A DNA stretch of 64,000 nt from Pseudomonas sp. 2FG (lineage in GTDB: Bacteria; Pseudomonadota; Gammaproteobacteria; Pseudomonadales; Pseudomonadaceae). This document shows positions 1 through 9,436 of the stretch, one piece after another. Position 1 is the first letter of the stretch; each line of letters starts with the position of its first letter. Under the pieces are notes generated by a model, which worked only from the letters and a program-made list of their open reading frames with translations, ran no database searches and had not been told where the DNA came from. The DNA is taken from NCBI RefSeq assembly GCF_005502935.1, contig NZ_SCMP01000005.1:184695-248694 (forward strand). Reading direction: 5' to 3'. The translations under genes and the position numbers were made by a program.

Positions 1-59
1 CGGCGGCGGCGCAGAAGTGGGTCAGCGAGCACCCGGATCGGGTCAAGGAGTGGCTGTAA
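1..59 (+). CDS. C-terminal end of a periplasmic solute-binding protein, probably glycine betaine type (partial)
   Basis: The window opens inside a gene whose last 18 codons are in frame and end in TAA at 57-59. The visible tail contains WVSEHPDRVKEWL, which resembles the C-terminus of OpuAC/ProX-type quaternary-amine binding proteins. From memory, P. aeruginosa has a glycine-betaine-binding protein gene (betX) directly upstream of yjcH-actP, which agrees with this position. Only the tail is visible, so the family call is an inference. A strong terminator follows at 131-162. Confidence 0.5.
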   Translation, partial: AAAQKWVSEHPDRVKEWL

Positions 60-130
60 CACCGGCCGCTGAACACCTGCAGGGAGTCGGGCGGCTATAG
101 GCCCACTGACTTCCGAAGCGTGACCACCAA

Positions 131-162
131 GCCGCTCAGTGCCTGCACTGAGCGGCTTTTTT
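131..162 (+). terminator. Rho-independent terminator
   Basis: An 11-bp perfect stem (GCCGCTCAGTG with its complement) closes a 4-base loop and is followed by six T residues. It lies 72 bases after the stop of the partial binding-protein gene and separates it from yjcH-actP. Confidence 0.9.
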
Positions 163-312
163 GGTTGCCTGTGCGGTGTTTGCCGCTGCGCCGCAGGCGC
201 TGCCTTCGACTAAGACTATGGTCTCAACTAAGACTAAGGTCGTCTGTCGCGTGGGCCTAGCCGCTCTAGAGTGACCTCACCAGCAACCCGTGCTGCGGAG
301 GACAACAACAAA

Positions 313-627
313 ATGAGCAACGACAGCATCTACCGGCGGATTGAACAGAGTCCGCGCTTCAAAGAACTGGTAGCCAAACGCGAGCGATTCGCCTGGATAC
401 TCTCAGCCATCATGCTCGGCCTCTATGTGGCCTTCATCCTGGTCATCGCCTTCGATCCGCAACTCTTCGGTACGCCGATCAGCCCGGGTTCGACCACGAC
501 CTGGGGCATTCCGGTGGGGGTGGGGCTGATCGTCTCGGCCTTCGTCCTGACCGGCATTTACGTCTTCCGTGCCAACGGTGAATTCGACGATCTGAACCAG
601 GCCATTCTGGATGAGGTGCAGAAATGA
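313..627 (+). CDS. yjcH: DUF485 inner-membrane protein YjcH
   Basis: This 104-residue protein has a soluble N-terminus with [13 protein letters not shown], two membrane helices (about residues 25-47 and 60-82) and a short acidic tail. That is the layout and length of the DUF485/YjcH family, which is nearly always encoded directly before acetate permease ActP. ATG 313 is preferred because GGAGG lies 11 bases upstream at 297-301; an upstream in-frame start at 271 would add a non-conserved 14-residue extension. The stop overlaps the actP start (ATGA), indicating translational coupling. It is likely an accessory protein for acetate uptake; its exact role is not established. Confidence 0.93.
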   Translation: MSNDSIYRRIEQSPRFKELVAKRERFAWILSAIMLGLYVAFILVIAFDPQLFGTPISPGSTTTWGIPVGVGLIVSAFVLTGIYVFRANGEFDDLNQAILDEVQK

Positions 628-2282
628 TCGCGCGTCTGCTTGCCACCCTGGGCTTGCTCGCCTGTGCCCCGGCCCTCTGGGCTGGCGAAGCGCTGACCGG
701 CGAGGTCCAACGCCAACCGATGAACGTGTCGGCCATCGTCATGTTCGTCGCCTTCGTCGGCGCCACCCTGTTCATCACCTACTGGGCTTCGAAGCGCAAT
801 AACTCGACGGCCGACCACTATGCCGCCGGCGGCAAGATCACCGGTTTCCAGAACGGCCTGGCGATTGCCGGCGACTACATGTCGGCGGCGTCCTTCCTGG
901 GTATTTCCGCCCTGGTGTTCACCTCCGGCTACGACGGCCTGATCTACTCGATCGGCTTCCTGGTGGGCTGGCCGGTGATTCTGTTCCTGATCGCGGAGCG
1001 CCTGCGTAACCTCGGCAAGTACACCTTCGCCGACGTGGCGTCCTACCGCCTCAAGCAGAAAGAAATCCGCACCCTGTCCGCCAGCGGTTCGTTGGTGGTG
1101 GTGGCGTTCTACTTGATCGCGCAAATGGTCGGTGCCGGCAAGCTGATCCAGTTGCTGTTCGGCCTCGACTACCAGGTCGCGGTGATCCTGGTCGGTATCC
1201 TGATGGTGCTCTACGTGCTGTTCGGCGGCATGTTGGCGACCACCTGGGTGCAGATCATCAAAGCCGTGCTGCTGCTCTCCGGCGCCTCGTTCATGGCCTT
1301 GATGGTGATGAAGCACGTCAATTTCGACTTCGGCACGCTGTTCGCCGAAGCGGTGAAAGTGCACGCCAAAGGTCAGGCCATCATGAGCCCCGGCGCGCTG
1401 GTGAAAGATCCGGTGTCGGCGATCTCCCTCGGCCTGGCCTTGATGTTCGGGACTGCCGGTCTGCCGCACATCCTCATGCGCTTCTTCACGGTGAGCGATG
1501 CCAAAGAAGCCCGCAAGAGCGTGTTCTATGCGACTGGTTTCATCGGCTACTTCTACATCCTGACCTTCATCATCGGCTTCGGCGCGATCCTGCTGGTCAG
1601 CACCAATCCGGTGTTCAAAGATGCGACCGGTGCCCTGCTGGGCGGCAACAACATGGCCGCGGTGCACCTGGCCAATGCCGTGGGTGGCAGCCTGTTCCTC
1701 GGCTTCATCTCGGCGGTGGCGTTCGCCACCATCCTCGCGGTGGTGGCCGGCCTGACCTTGGCCGGTGCCTCGGCGGTGTCCCATGACATCTACGCCAGCG
1801 TGATCAAGAAGGGCAAAGCCAACGAGAAGGATGAACTGCGCGTCTCGAAGATCACCACCATTGCCCTCGGCGTACTCGCCATCGGCCTGGGTATCCTGTT
1901 CGAGAAGCAGAACATCGCCTTCATGGTCGGCCTGGCGTTCTCGATTGCCGCCAGCTGCAACTTCCCGGTGCTGTTCCTCAGCATGTACTGGAAGAACCTG
2001 ACCACCCGTGGCGCCATGATCGGCGGCTGGCTGGGGCTGGTCACCGCAGTGGGCTTGATGATCCTCGGCCCAACCGTATGGGTGCAGGTACTGGGTAACG
2101 CCCAGGCCCTCTTCCCGTACGAGTACCCGGCGCTGTTCTCGATGATCGTGGCCTTTGCCGGTATCTGGTTCTTCTCCATTACGGACAAGTCCACTGCCGC
2201 TGCCGATGAGCGCGCACGCTTCCTGCCGCAATTCGTCCGCTCGCAAACCGGCCTGGGTGCCAGCGGTGCCGCGGCGCACTAA
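624..2282 (+). CDS. actP: Cation/acetate symporter ActP
   Basis: This 552-residue sodium:solute symporter imports acetate and possibly other short monocarboxylates. An N-terminal signal-like helix (about 1-20) is followed by about 13 membrane segments. The motif [16 protein letters not shown] and the stretch [19 protein letters not shown] are typical of ActP. Length matches the family (about 550). It overlaps yjcH by four bases and ends just before a strong terminator, so the two genes form a bicistron. A functional partner, acetyl-CoA synthetase AcsA, is encoded at the other end of the window. Confidence 0.95.
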   Translation: MIARLLATLGLLACAPALWAGEALTGEVQRQPMNVSAIVMFVAFVGATLFITYWASKRNNSTADHYAAGGKITGFQNGLAIAGDYMSAASFLGISALVFTSGYDGLIYSIGFLVGWPVILFLIAERLRNLGKYTFADVASYRLKQKEIRTLSASGSLVVVAFYLIAQMVGAGKLIQLLFGLDYQVAVILVGILMVLYVLFGGMLATTWVQIIKAVLLLSGASFMALMVMKHVNFDFGTLFAEAVKVHAKGQAIMSPGALVKDPVSAISLGLALMFGTAGLPHILMRFFTVSDAKEARKSVFYATGFIGYFYILTFIIGFGAILLVSTNPVFKDATGALLGGNNMAAVHLANAVGGSLFLGFISAVAFATILAVVAGLTLAGASAVSHDIYASVIKKGKANEKDELRVSKITTIALGVLAIGLGILFEKQNIAFMVGLAFSIAASCNFPVLFLSMYWKNLTTRGAMIGGWLGLVTAVGLMILGPTVWVQVLGNAQALFPYEYPALFSMIVAFAGIWFFSITDKSTAAADERARFLPQFVRSQTGLGASGAAAH

Positions 2283-2303
2283 GCAGCGACTCTCTGAGTG
2301 ATT

Positions 2304-2330
2304 GGGCAGCCCGCGGGCTGCCCTTTTTTA
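2304..2330 (+). terminator. Rho-independent terminator after actP
   Basis: GGGCAGCC pairs with GGCTGCCC around a short CGC-containing loop and is followed by a T-rich run, 22 bases after the actP stop. Confidence 0.9.
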
Positions 2331-2502
2331 TTTGGACGAGTGGTTTTTGCCCGGCGCTCAGGGGCGGGCTAGCCTCAAAGCAGCTCGCAGGGATGCACCT
2401 TGTGCGGGAGGCCACTTCAGCCCAACCCGTCGATGCAGTGGCCGTTAGGCAGCTTACGAAGCGTTGGTTACGCAAAAACCCAACACGCGAAAGGAGACAG
2501 GC

Positions 2503-2901
2503 ATGGCAACCCAGCAACCTCAACCCAGCCTCTACGAGCGCCTGGGCGGGATTTACAGCATTGCGGTCGTGGTCGATGACTTTATCGACCGTGTCATGGC
2601 GGACCCCCGCCTGAATGCGAATCCGGCCGTGAACGAAGCCCATCACAAGGTGCCGCCAGCCGGCTTCAAGTATCTCGTGACCGAAATGGTCGGCTGGGCT
2701 AGCGGGGGACCGCAGCACTATAGCGGACGCTCGATGCGGGACTCTCATCGGCACCTGAACATCACGCCCACAGAGTGGGAGGCTTTTATGGATGACTTCC
2801 AGCAGACGCTGGAGAAGTTCAAGGTGCCCGCCGGCGAGCAGGCGGAGCTGAAAGCCATTGTCCAGAGCACCTACGGCGACATCGTCATTGGCGAGGGATG
2901 A
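2503..2901 (+). CDS. Group 1 truncated haemoglobin (2-on-2 globin)
   Basis: This 132-residue cytoplasmic haem protein begins SLYERLGG, the usual start of truncated globins, and contains HYSGRSMRDSHRHLNIT, which matches the F-helix region of TrHb group I and supplies the proximal histidine. Such globins bind O2 or NO and are linked to NO or oxygen handling. ATG 2503 is chosen because AAGGAGA sits just upstream. The gene stands alone between two terminators, so no operon partner helps to define its role. Confidence 0.88.
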   Translation: MATQQPQPSLYERLGGIYSIAVVVDDFIDRVMADPRLNANPAVNEAHHKVPPAGFKYLVTEMVGWASGGPQHYSGRSMRDSHRHLNITPTEWEAFMDDFQQTLEKFKVPAGEQAELKAIVQSTYGDIVIGEG

Positions 2902-2906
2902 AGCCG

Positions 2907-2946
2907 CCAAGCAAAAGGCCAACCGACAGGTTGGCCTTTTGCTTGG
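2907..2946. terminator. Bidirectional terminator between the globin and BMP genes
   Basis: An 18-bp perfect stem (CCAAGCAAAAGGCCAACC and its complement) encloses a 4-base loop. A-rich and T-rich arms let it serve both the rightward globin gene and the leftward BMP gene, whose stop is at 2959. Confidence 0.9.
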
Positions 2947-2958
2947 TACTGGCCCGGG

Positions 2959-4056
2959 TTACTTCTGCGGCAGCTTGGAGGCTACGCCTTGCACGAAGTA
3001 ATTCATCTTGTTCAGATCGGTATCGGTGATCACCTGGCCGGCGGCGACGCGGGTCTTGCCGTCCTGGTCCACGACCGGGCCGGTAAAGGGGTGGAGCGTG
3101 CCGGCCTGAATCTCGCCTTCCAACTTGGTGACCAGGTCCTTCACCTCGGCCGGAACGGACGGGTTGAGCGGCACTATCTTGATCATCCCCTCCTTGACGC
3201 CGCCCCAGGTTGAGGCCGGCTTCCAGCTGCCATCCAACACGGCGCTGGTGGTCTTGGTGTAGAAGTCACCCCATTGGTGAGTGGTGCCGGAGAGCTGCGC
3301 CTTGGGTCCGTACTTGGCCATGTCCGAATGGTAGGAGAAGGCATTCACGCCCTTTTCCTCGGCGGCCTGCACCACCGCGGTCGAGTCGGTGTGGTGGGTG
3401 AGCATGTCGGCGCCCTGGGAGATCAGGGTCAGCGCGGCTTCGCGCTCCTTGCCCGGGTCATACCAGCTGTTCGCCCAGATCACCCGGACTTCGGCCTTGG
3501 GGTTGACGCTGCGGGCGCCGAGGGCGAAGGCGTTGATGCCCATCACCACTTCGGGGATGGGGAAGGCGGCGACATAACCGATGACATTGGACTTGCTCAG
3601 CTTGCCGGCGATCACCCCATTCAGATAACGGCCCTCATAGAAACGGGCGTTATAGTTGCCGAAGTTCTTGCCCATCTTGTAGCCGGTGGCGTGCATGAAG
3701 GTGACGTTCGGAAATTGCTTGGCGACGCGATCGACGTAGTTCATGTAACCGAAGCTGGTGGCGTAGATCAGCGTGTAGCCGCTGCTGGCCAACTCGCGGA
3801 TCACCCGTTCGGCGTCGGCGCCTTCCGGCACGTTTTCGATGTATTTGGTCTCCACCTTGCCGGCCAGCGCCTGTTCCATCTGCAGGCGCCCTTGATCGTG
3901 CTGGTAGGTCCAGCCGGCGTCGCCGATCGGGCTGATATAGACGAAGCCAACCTTGAGCGGATCGGCCGCCTGCACCTGACCGAACAGGCCGACGCCGAAC
4001 ACCGCCGCCACCGCCATGCCACCCGCTGCCTTGATGAAATGTCTGCGATTACCCAT
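2959..4056 (-). CDS. BMP-family ABC transporter substrate-binding protein with Tat-type signal
   Basis: This 365-residue protein is the Bmp/Med family (PF02608) periplasmic binding protein of an ABC importer. Related systems (BmpA, YufN, RnsB) bind purine nucleosides. The N-terminus NRRHFIKAAGG followed by a hydrophobic stretch and AQAA fits a twin-arginine signal peptide, implying export after folding. The mature part starts DPLKVGFVYISPIGDAGWTYQHD, typical of the family. The start at 4056 has AGGAGAGGA upstream; a longer in-frame extension exists but lacks family similarity. It is the last gene of a four-gene leftward operon. The ligand is inferred from the family only. Confidence 0.9.
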   Translation of the reverse strand: MGNRRHFIKAAGGMAVAAVFGVGLFGQVQAADPLKVGFVYISPIGDAGWTYQHDQGRLQMEQALAGKVETKYIENVPEGADAERVIRELASSGYTLIYATSFGYMNYVDRVAKQFPNVTFMHATGYKMGKNFGNYNARFYEGRYLNGVIAGKLSKSNVIGYVAAFPIPEVVMGINAFALGARSVNPKAEVRVIWANSWYDPGKEREAALTLISQGADMLTHHTDSTAVVQAAEEKGVNAFSYHSDMAKYGPKAQLSGTTHQWGDFYTKTTSAVLDGSWKPASTWGGVKEGMIKIVPLNPSVPAEVKDLVTKLEGEIQAGTLHPFTGPVVDQDGKTRVAAGQVITDTDLNKMNYFVQGVASKLPQK

Positions 4057-4160
4057 CAGTTCCTCTCCTTGCCTAATTGCGCTGGCTGGTAAGCCGTTTT
4101 TTGTTATTGGGGGAGTCTTGCGCAAGGCGGGCCGCCCCCCTTTCACGGCCCGCCGCTGGA

Positions 4161-5093
4161 TCAAGCGTCCGGCCGGTAGGGCTGGCCGAGCGATTGGGGT
4201 GAATTCAGCCGGATGCTCTGCAGGTTCCGGGAAATCAGCACCAGCACTAGGATGGTGGCCAGATAGGGCAGCGCCGAGAGGAACTGCGACGGCACATCGA
4301 TCTGCAGGCCCGAGCCCTGGATAAACAACTGGATGATCATCACCCCGCCGAACAGGTAGGCCCCGGCCATCACCCGCAATGGCCGCCAGGTGGCGAACAC
4401 CACCAGCGCCAGGGCGATCCAGCCGCGGCCCGAGACCATGCCCTCGACCCACAACGGGGTGTAGAACACCGACAGGAAGGCGCCGCCGATACCGGCCATG
4501 GCGCCGCCGAAGGTGGTGGCCAGGTAGCGGATGCCGATCACCGAATAGCCGATCGAATGGGCCGAGGAAGGCGATTCCCCGACGGCGCGCAGGATCAGTC
4601 CGGCGCGGCTCTTGTGGAGGAACCAGAGCACGCCGCCGAGCAGGGCCCAGGAGAAGTAGACCAAGGACTGCTGGTTGAACAGCGCCGGCCCGAGCAGCGG
4701 AATATCGGCCAGCAGCGGAATGCGGATCGCCGGCACGGCCTGCAGGGTCAGCGACTCGTAGGGTTTGCCGATAAAGGCCGAGAGGCCGACGCCGAAGATC
4801 GCCAGCGCCAGCCCGGAGGCCACCTGGTTGGCCATCAGCGTCAGGGTCAGCAGGCCGAACAGCAGGCTCATCAGCACGCCGGCGGCCATGCCGGCCAGCA
4901 CCCCGAGGTAGGGGTTGCCGGTGTAATGGGTGGCGGCGAAGCCGGCCACCGCGCCCATCGCCATGGTGCCTTCGGCGCCCAGGTTGAGCACCCCGGCCTT
5001 TTCGGTGATCAGTTCGCCCAGGGCCACGATGATCAGCGGCGTGCCCGCCACCAGGGTGGCGAACAGGATCGAGGTAATCAGACTCTGCTCCAT
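4161..5093 (-). CDS. BMP-type ABC transporter permease (second subunit)
   Basis: This 310-residue BPD_transp_2-family membrane protein has about eight to nine helices and the stretch GELITEKAGVLNLGAEGTMAMGA, the conserved cytoplasmic loop of RbsC/YufQ-like permeases that contacts the ATPase. It starts one base downstream of the stop of the preceding permease gene (5095-6177), indicating tight co-translation. Together the two permeases should form the membrane channel for the substrate delivered by the binding protein at 2959-4056. Confidence 0.9.
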   Translation of the reverse strand: MEQSLITSILFATLVAGTPLIIVALGELITEKAGVLNLGAEGTMAMGAVAGFAATHYTGNPYLGVLAGMAAGVLMSLLFGLLTLTLMANQVASGLALAIFGVGLSAFIGKPYESLTLQAVPAIRIPLLADIPLLGPALFNQQSLVYFSWALLGGVLWFLHKSRAGLILRAVGESPSSAHSIGYSVIGIRYLATTFGGAMAGIGGAFLSVFYTPLWVEGMVSGRGWIALALVVFATWRPLRVMAGAYLFGGVMIIQLFIQGSGLQIDVPSQFLSALPYLATILVLVLISRNLQSIRLNSPQSLGQPYRPDA

Positions 5094-5094
5094 C

Positions 5095-6177
5095 TCAGTC
5101 TCCCGCCTTGGCCAGTGTCAGCCGCACGCGCAGCCGGTAGTTGATAAACAGGTCGGAGCCGAGCAGGAAGAACAGCAACATGCCCTGGAACACCTTGGAG
5201 ATCGACGAGGGCAGGCTCAGATACAGCTGCGCCTGCTCGCCGCCGAGAAACAGCAGCGCCATCAACAGGCTGGCAAAGAAGATGCCGATGGGATTCAGCC
5301 GCCCGACGAAGGCCACTATGATGGCGGCGAAGCCGTAGCCGCTGGCGACCTTGTCGGTCAGCTGGCCCATGGGCCCGGCCACCTCGGCCATGCCGGCCAG
5401 GCCCGCGCTGGCCCCGCCCGCCAGCAAGCCGATCCAGACCATCCGCTTGGCCGAGAAGCCGGCATAGCGCGCCGCATCCGCCGCCTCGCCGGCCACGCGC
5501 ATCTTGAAGCCGAGAAAGCTCTTCTGCATAAACACATAGCCGACCGCCAGCACCCCCAGCGCCATCACTAAGGCCAGGTTCAGCCGCGTGCCTTCGACCA
5601 GCATCGGCAGCAGCGCCGACTCGGAGAACATCTTGCTCTGCGGGAAATTGAAGCCTTCGGGGTCCATCCAGGGCCCGAACACCAGCCAGGACACCAGCAA
5701 CTGGGCGACGTACACCAGCATCAGCGAGACCAGGATCTCATTGGCGTTGAAGCGGGTGCGCAGGAACGCCGGGATCGCCGCCCAGGCCGCGCCACCGAGC
5801 GCCCCGGCGACGACCATCGCCAGCAGCACCTGTGGGCCGCTGTGGTTCCCTAAGGCCAGCGCCACTCCCGTCGCCGCACAGGCGCCGAGGATGAACTGGC
5901 CTTCCGCGCCGATATTCCAGACATTGGCCCGGAAGCCGATGGCCAGGCCCACCGCGATGAGCATCAGCGGGATGGCCTTGAGCAGCAGTTCGGCCACCCC
6001 GTACCAGTGGCGCAGCGGATTGAGGAAGAACACCTGGAAGCCTTCGACCGGGTCTTTACCCAAGGCGGAGAACAACAGCAGCCCGCCGAGCACGGTCAGT
6101 GCCACCGCAATCAACGGCGACAGATAGCTCATGGTGCGCGAGGCTTCGGGGCGGGTTTCAAGCGTGAAGGACAACAT
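5095..6177 (-). CDS. BMP-type ABC transporter permease (first subunit)
   Basis: This 360-residue BPD_transp_2-family membrane protein resembles YufP/RnsC. It carries the family loop FRANVWNIGAEGQFILGA and about nine to ten membrane helices. It lies 31 bases after the ATPase gene and abuts the second permease gene. A purine-rich GGGAAAG upstream of ATG 6177 can act as ribosome binding site. Function as half of the nucleoside-type import channel is inferred from family and operon. Confidence 0.9.
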   Translation of the reverse strand: MLSFTLETRPEASRTMSYLSPLIAVALTVLGGLLLFSALGKDPVEGFQVFFLNPLRHWYGVAELLLKAIPLMLIAVGLAIGFRANVWNIGAEGQFILGACAATGVALALGNHSGPQVLLAMVVAGALGGAAWAAIPAFLRTRFNANEILVSLMLVYVAQLLVSWLVFGPWMDPEGFNFPQSKMFSESALLPMLVEGTRLNLALVMALGVLAVGYVFMQKSFLGFKMRVAGEAADAARYAGFSAKRMVWIGLLAGGASAGLAGMAEVAGPMGQLTDKVASGYGFAAIIVAFVGRLNPIGIFFASLLMALLFLGGEQAQLYLSLPSSISKVFQGMLLFFLLGSDLFINYRLRVRLTLAKAGD

Positions 6178-6208
6178 GGCTCGCTTTCCCTTGTTATTGA
6201 TGGCTGGT

Positions 6209-7777
6209 TTATTGATGGTGGGTCGCTGCTGGCGCGCTCTCGGCGCCCGGCCACATGCCGCTCATCCACACGCCTATGTCTTCTACCGAGGTCTCGGCCG
6301 ACGCCCGGCTCGGCGACAGCCGGCCCTTGGCGATCACCGCGATGCGGTCGCAGATCTCGAACAGCTCATCCAGCTCCTCGGAGACCACCAGCACGGCACA
6401 GCCGCTGTTGCGCAGGTCGATGATCTGCTGGCGGATAAAGGCCGCCGCGCCCACGTCCACGCCCCAGGTCGGTTGGGCGGCGACCAGCAGCTTGGGGGCC
6501 TGGAGGATTTCGCGGCCCATGATGTACTTCTGCAGATTGCCGCCGGACAGCGATCTGGCCTGCGCGGCCGGCCCGCCGCACTTGACGTTGAAGCGCTCGA
6601 TGCACTCCTGGGCGAAGGCCTTGGCGGCGCGGAAATCGATCAGCCCGCGCTTGACCAGGGCCTTTGCGGTGGCGGCGGTGAGGATGGCATTGTCGCTGAG
6701 CGCCATGCTCGGCACTGCGCCGCGGCCCAGGCGCTCTTCCGGCACGAAGCACAGACCGATCTGTCGGCGCTGGTCGGGCGGCAAGCGTCCCGCCGGGTTC
6801 CCGCAGATCTGCACCTGGTCTTTCTCGCTCAGCGGGGTCTCCCCGGAAATGGCCGCCAACAGCTCGGCCTGGCCGTTGCCCGAGACCCCGGCGATGCCGA
6901 CTATCTCGCCGGAGCGCACCTCCAGCTGGATGTCCTGGAGATCGGTGCCGAACGGATCGGGCGAGGCCTGCGACAGCCCCGCCAGTTTCAGCCGGACCTC
7001 GCCGCCGGCCTGGACCGCGGTGTGGACACAGGCCGGCAGATCCTTGCCGATCATCAGCCGCGCCATGCTCTTGGGCGTCTCCTGGGAGGGGATGCAGGCG
7101 CCCGTGACCTTGCCGCTACGCAGCACTGTGGCGCTGTGGCACAGCTCCTGGATTTCGTCGAGTTTGTGGCTGATATAGAGGATCGAGCAGCCTTCGCTGG
7201 CCAGCCGGCGCAGGGTCTCGAACAGGACGCGCACCGCCTGCGGGGTGAGCACCGAGGTCGGTTCGTCCATGATCAGCAGCCGCGGGTTTTGCAGCAGGCA
7301 GCGCACGATTTCGACCCGCTGGCGCTCGCCGACAGACAGCGCATGCACATGCCGACGGGGATCGACCGGCAGGCCGTAGCGCGTGGAGACCGACTCGATG
7401 CGGCGGGCCAGATCCGGCAAATCGGGGTTGCCCGGCAGGGCCAGGGCGACGTTTTCCAGCACGGTCAGGGTCTCGAACAGCGAGAAGTGCTGGAACACCA
7501 TGCCGATGCCCAGGCTGCGGGCATGGGCCGGGTTTTCCACCACGACCGGCTGGCCCTCCCAGAACATCTCGCCGGCGCTCTGGCGGGTCACGCCGTAGAT
7601 GATCTTCATCAGCGTCGATTTACCGGCGCCGTTCTCGCCCAGCACGGCATGAATCTCGCCGGGCATGACGCACAGGTCGATCCCATCGTTGGCGACGACC
7701 GTGGGATAGACCTTACAGATGCCTTTCAAGGTCAACCTAGGCAGCGTATCGGGTGTGGCTGCAGCGAACTCATGCAT
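6209..7777 (-). CDS. BMP-type ABC transporter ATP-binding protein (two fused ABC domains)
   Basis: This 522-residue cytoplasmic protein has two ABC modules, as in sugar and nucleoside importers (RbsA, YufO). The first has Walker A GENGAGKST, signature LSVGERQR and Walker B LLIMDEPTSVL. The second has a reduced Walker A-like GVSGNGQAELL, signature LSGGNLQK and a Walker B in which the usual acidic DEPT is replaced by AAQPTWGVD. The degenerate second site is normal for this subfamily. It is the first gene of the leftward operon 7777 to 2959 (ATPase, permease, permease, binding protein). Confidence 0.92.
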   Translation of the reverse strand: MHEFAAATPDTLPRLTLKGICKVYPTVVANDGIDLCVMPGEIHAVLGENGAGKSTLMKIIYGVTRQSAGEMFWEGQPVVVENPAHARSLGIGMVFQHFSLFETLTVLENVALALPGNPDLPDLARRIESVSTRYGLPVDPRRHVHALSVGERQRVEIVRCLLQNPRLLIMDEPTSVLTPQAVRVLFETLRRLASEGCSILYISHKLDEIQELCHSATVLRSGKVTGACIPSQETPKSMARLMIGKDLPACVHTAVQAGGEVRLKLAGLSQASPDPFGTDLQDIQLEVRSGEIVGIAGVSGNGQAELLAAISGETPLSEKDQVQICGNPAGRLPPDQRRQIGLCFVPEERLGRGAVPSMALSDNAILTAATAKALVKRGLIDFRAAKAFAQECIERFNVKCGGPAAQARSLSGGNLQKYIMGREILQAPKLLVAAQPTWGVDVGAAAFIRQQIIDLRNSGCAVLVVSEELDELFEICDRIAVIAKGRLSPSRASAETSVEDIGVWMSGMWPGAESAPAATHHQ

Positions 7778-8142
7778 TGAGTTTTCTCCTTGTCTGCGGT
7801 GACCTTAGCAGCTCTGACGAGCCGGGCTCGGCGCCTTGGGGGATTCGGCGCGGTGTCCGCCGCTGCTCCCTTCGAGGTGCCCACCCGCTGCCCGGCGAGT
7901 GATGCGCGGGAGCGTGCTGTTGTGTACTACGTTTCGATAAAACTGTGCAACTTGTTGTGAACAATTTAACGTTGATATGTAAACAAGGTGCCAGGCGGGA
8001 CGCGCACCGGGACGCTCGCGACTCTCTGAAAAGATAGCGGTATTCGCGCAGAAGCCGAGCGTTGGATTGCCTAATTAGGGACGCCAAGCGCGGGGGAGCG
8101 CTTAGGTTCGGTCTTAGAAATATCGACTCGACGGCATGGCTT
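7778..8142 (-). promoter_or_regulatory. Upstream region of the BMP transporter operon with a small dyad
   Basis: These 365 bases contain no convincing gene. A more AT-rich part at about 7925-7985 holds the dyad TTGTT-GTG-AACAA at 7952-7964, which could be an operator for the leftward transporter operon. An open frame of about 105 codons on the minus strand has atypical composition and no family resemblance, so it is not annotated. The promoter itself was not resolved. Confidence 0.3.
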
Positions 8143-8202
8143 CGTAGGGTGCGCTGTGCGCACCAATGCCCGCTGCAACTGGTGCGCAGAGCGCACCCTA
8201 CG
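8143..8202. repeat. Intergenic palindromic repeat, GTAGGGTGCGC family (copy 1)
   Basis: CGTAGGGTGCGCTGTGCGCA and a near-perfect inverted copy ending GCGCACCCTACG flank a central spacer. Closely related copies lie at 49929-49986 and 51141-51203, and variants at 52193-52274 and 55066-55248. The next 85 bases up to 8287 hold a run of ten G (8254-8263) and a 16-bp GGGCCAGGCCTGGCCC palindrome, but no gene. Confidence 0.85.
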
Positions 8203-8287
8203 TACTGAACCGAGCGCGACTAGGCCGTGCCGCGGCGGACAAGGCGGCTCGCCGGGGGGGGGGCAGGGCCAGGCCTGGCCCCCTGAT

Positions 8288-9367
8288 CTAAGCCCTGTCG
8301 AGCACTGCCGAAGCCTCCTCCAGCAGCGCCTGCATCAGCGCCTGGGCATCGCGGTGGCGCAGCAAGGGCGCCGCCTGGCCGGCCCAGAGCGAGATCAAGT
8401 CGGCCCGGTCCTGTGCGATCGCCGCCGCCTTGATCGCCCCGGTGAACCAATTCTGTACGGGGTATTGGGGAAGATTCGCTTCCTCCGCCCTCAGCTCATC
8501 GATAAAGCGGTTGCGGATGCCGCGGGCCAGCCGGCCGCTGAAGGCGCGGGTCAGCGCGGTGTGTTTCGCCTCCGGGCTGAACAGCATGCGCCGGTGCACC
8601 TCGCTGGCTGCTGACTCGGCGCAGGCCAGGAATGCCGTGCCGATCTGCACGCCCTGGGCGCCTAGGGCCAAGGCGGCGGCTATGCCACGGCCGTCGGCGA
8701 TGCCGCCGGCGGCGATGACCGGAACCTTGACCGCATCGACCACCTGCGGCACCAGGGCGAAGGTGCCGGTCAGCGAGTGTTCGGCGGCGCGCAGGAAGGA
8801 GACCCGGTGCCCGCCGGCCTCGAAGCCGGTCGCGACTATCAGGTCGACCCCGGCCCGCTCGAGCGCGAGCGCCTCGTCCGCGGTGGTGGCGGCGCCGATG
8901 GTGACTATCTCGAGCTCGCGGCAGCGGCGCAGCACTTCGGCCGAGGGCACGCCGTAGACGAAACTGAAGGCCGCCGGGCGGGCCTCCAACACGGCCTCGA
9001 CTTGTTCCGCATAACTCGGCGTGAAGCGTTCAGGGCGTACCGGCGGGGGCATACCCAATTCGTTGTAGTAAGGCGTCAGCCGCTCGACGTTGCGCGCGAA
9101 TTCTTCAGCGCTGAGGCTAGGGTGTTCGCTGTCCTGGAAGGGTATCCACAGGTTGAGGGCGAACGGGCGCTGGGTGCGTGAGCGGATGTTGTGGGCGACT
9201 TCCCTGATCTGCGCTCCGGCGAGGTGATGCACGCCGAAGGAGCCTAAACCGCCGGCCTCGCAGACGGCGACGACCAACTCGACGCTGGACAGGCCGCCGC
9301 CGAAGGGCCCTTGAATGATCGGTGCGGCCAGGTTCAGGCGCCGTGAGACTTCAGTGCTTTTCCACAT
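8288..9367 (-). CDS. NAD(P)H-dependent flavin oxidoreductase / nitronate monooxygenase
   Basis: This 359-residue TIM-barrel FMN enzyme of the 2-nitropropane dioxygenase family oxidises alkyl nitronates, or acts as an NADH:quinone reductase in some subclasses. Visible family features are LAAPIIQGPFGGG at the N-terminus, VDLIVATGFEAGGHRV (GxEAGGH motif), VPVIAAGGIADGRGIAAALALGAQGVQIGTAFL (phosphate-binding loops) and ESAASEVHRRM. GGAAGAGA precedes ATG 9367. It lies downstream of, and co-directional with, the glutathione S-transferase gene, so the pair may be co-transcribed. Confidence 0.88.
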   Translation of the reverse strand: MWKSTEVSRRLNLAAPIIQGPFGGGLSSVELVVAVCEAGGLGSFGVHHLAGAQIREVAHNIRSRTQRPFALNLWIPFQDSEHPSLSAEEFARNVERLTPYYNELGMPPPVRPERFTPSYAEQVEAVLEARPAAFSFVYGVPSAEVLRRCRELEIVTIGAATTADEALALERAGVDLIVATGFEAGGHRVSFLRAAEHSLTGTFALVPQVVDAVKVPVIAAGGIADGRGIAAALALGAQGVQIGTAFLACAESAASEVHRRMLFSPEAKHTALTRAFSGRLARGIRNRFIDELRAEEANLPQYPVQNWFTGAIKAAAIAQDRADLISLWAGQAAPLLRHRDAQALMQALLEEASAVLDRA

Positions 9368-9436
9368 GGGGGGATCTCTTCCATTGATCTGAGTGGGTTC
9401 CGGCCCTGCTTGGGCCGGAGCGGGGCTGTTGCGGGG

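Noticed and set aside
558..2279. Long open frame antisense to actP (573 codons)
   Set aside because: It mirrors the codon structure of actP, is rich in His, Gln, Gly and Arg without domain resemblance, and has no upstream ribosome binding site. It is an expected by-product of high GC content.
8254..8283. Poly-G run and GGGCCAGGCCTGGCCC palindrome after the nitronate monooxygenase gene as a terminator
   Set aside because: The stem is perfect but no T-tract follows in the leftward direction, so it does not meet the pattern of an intrinsic terminator.
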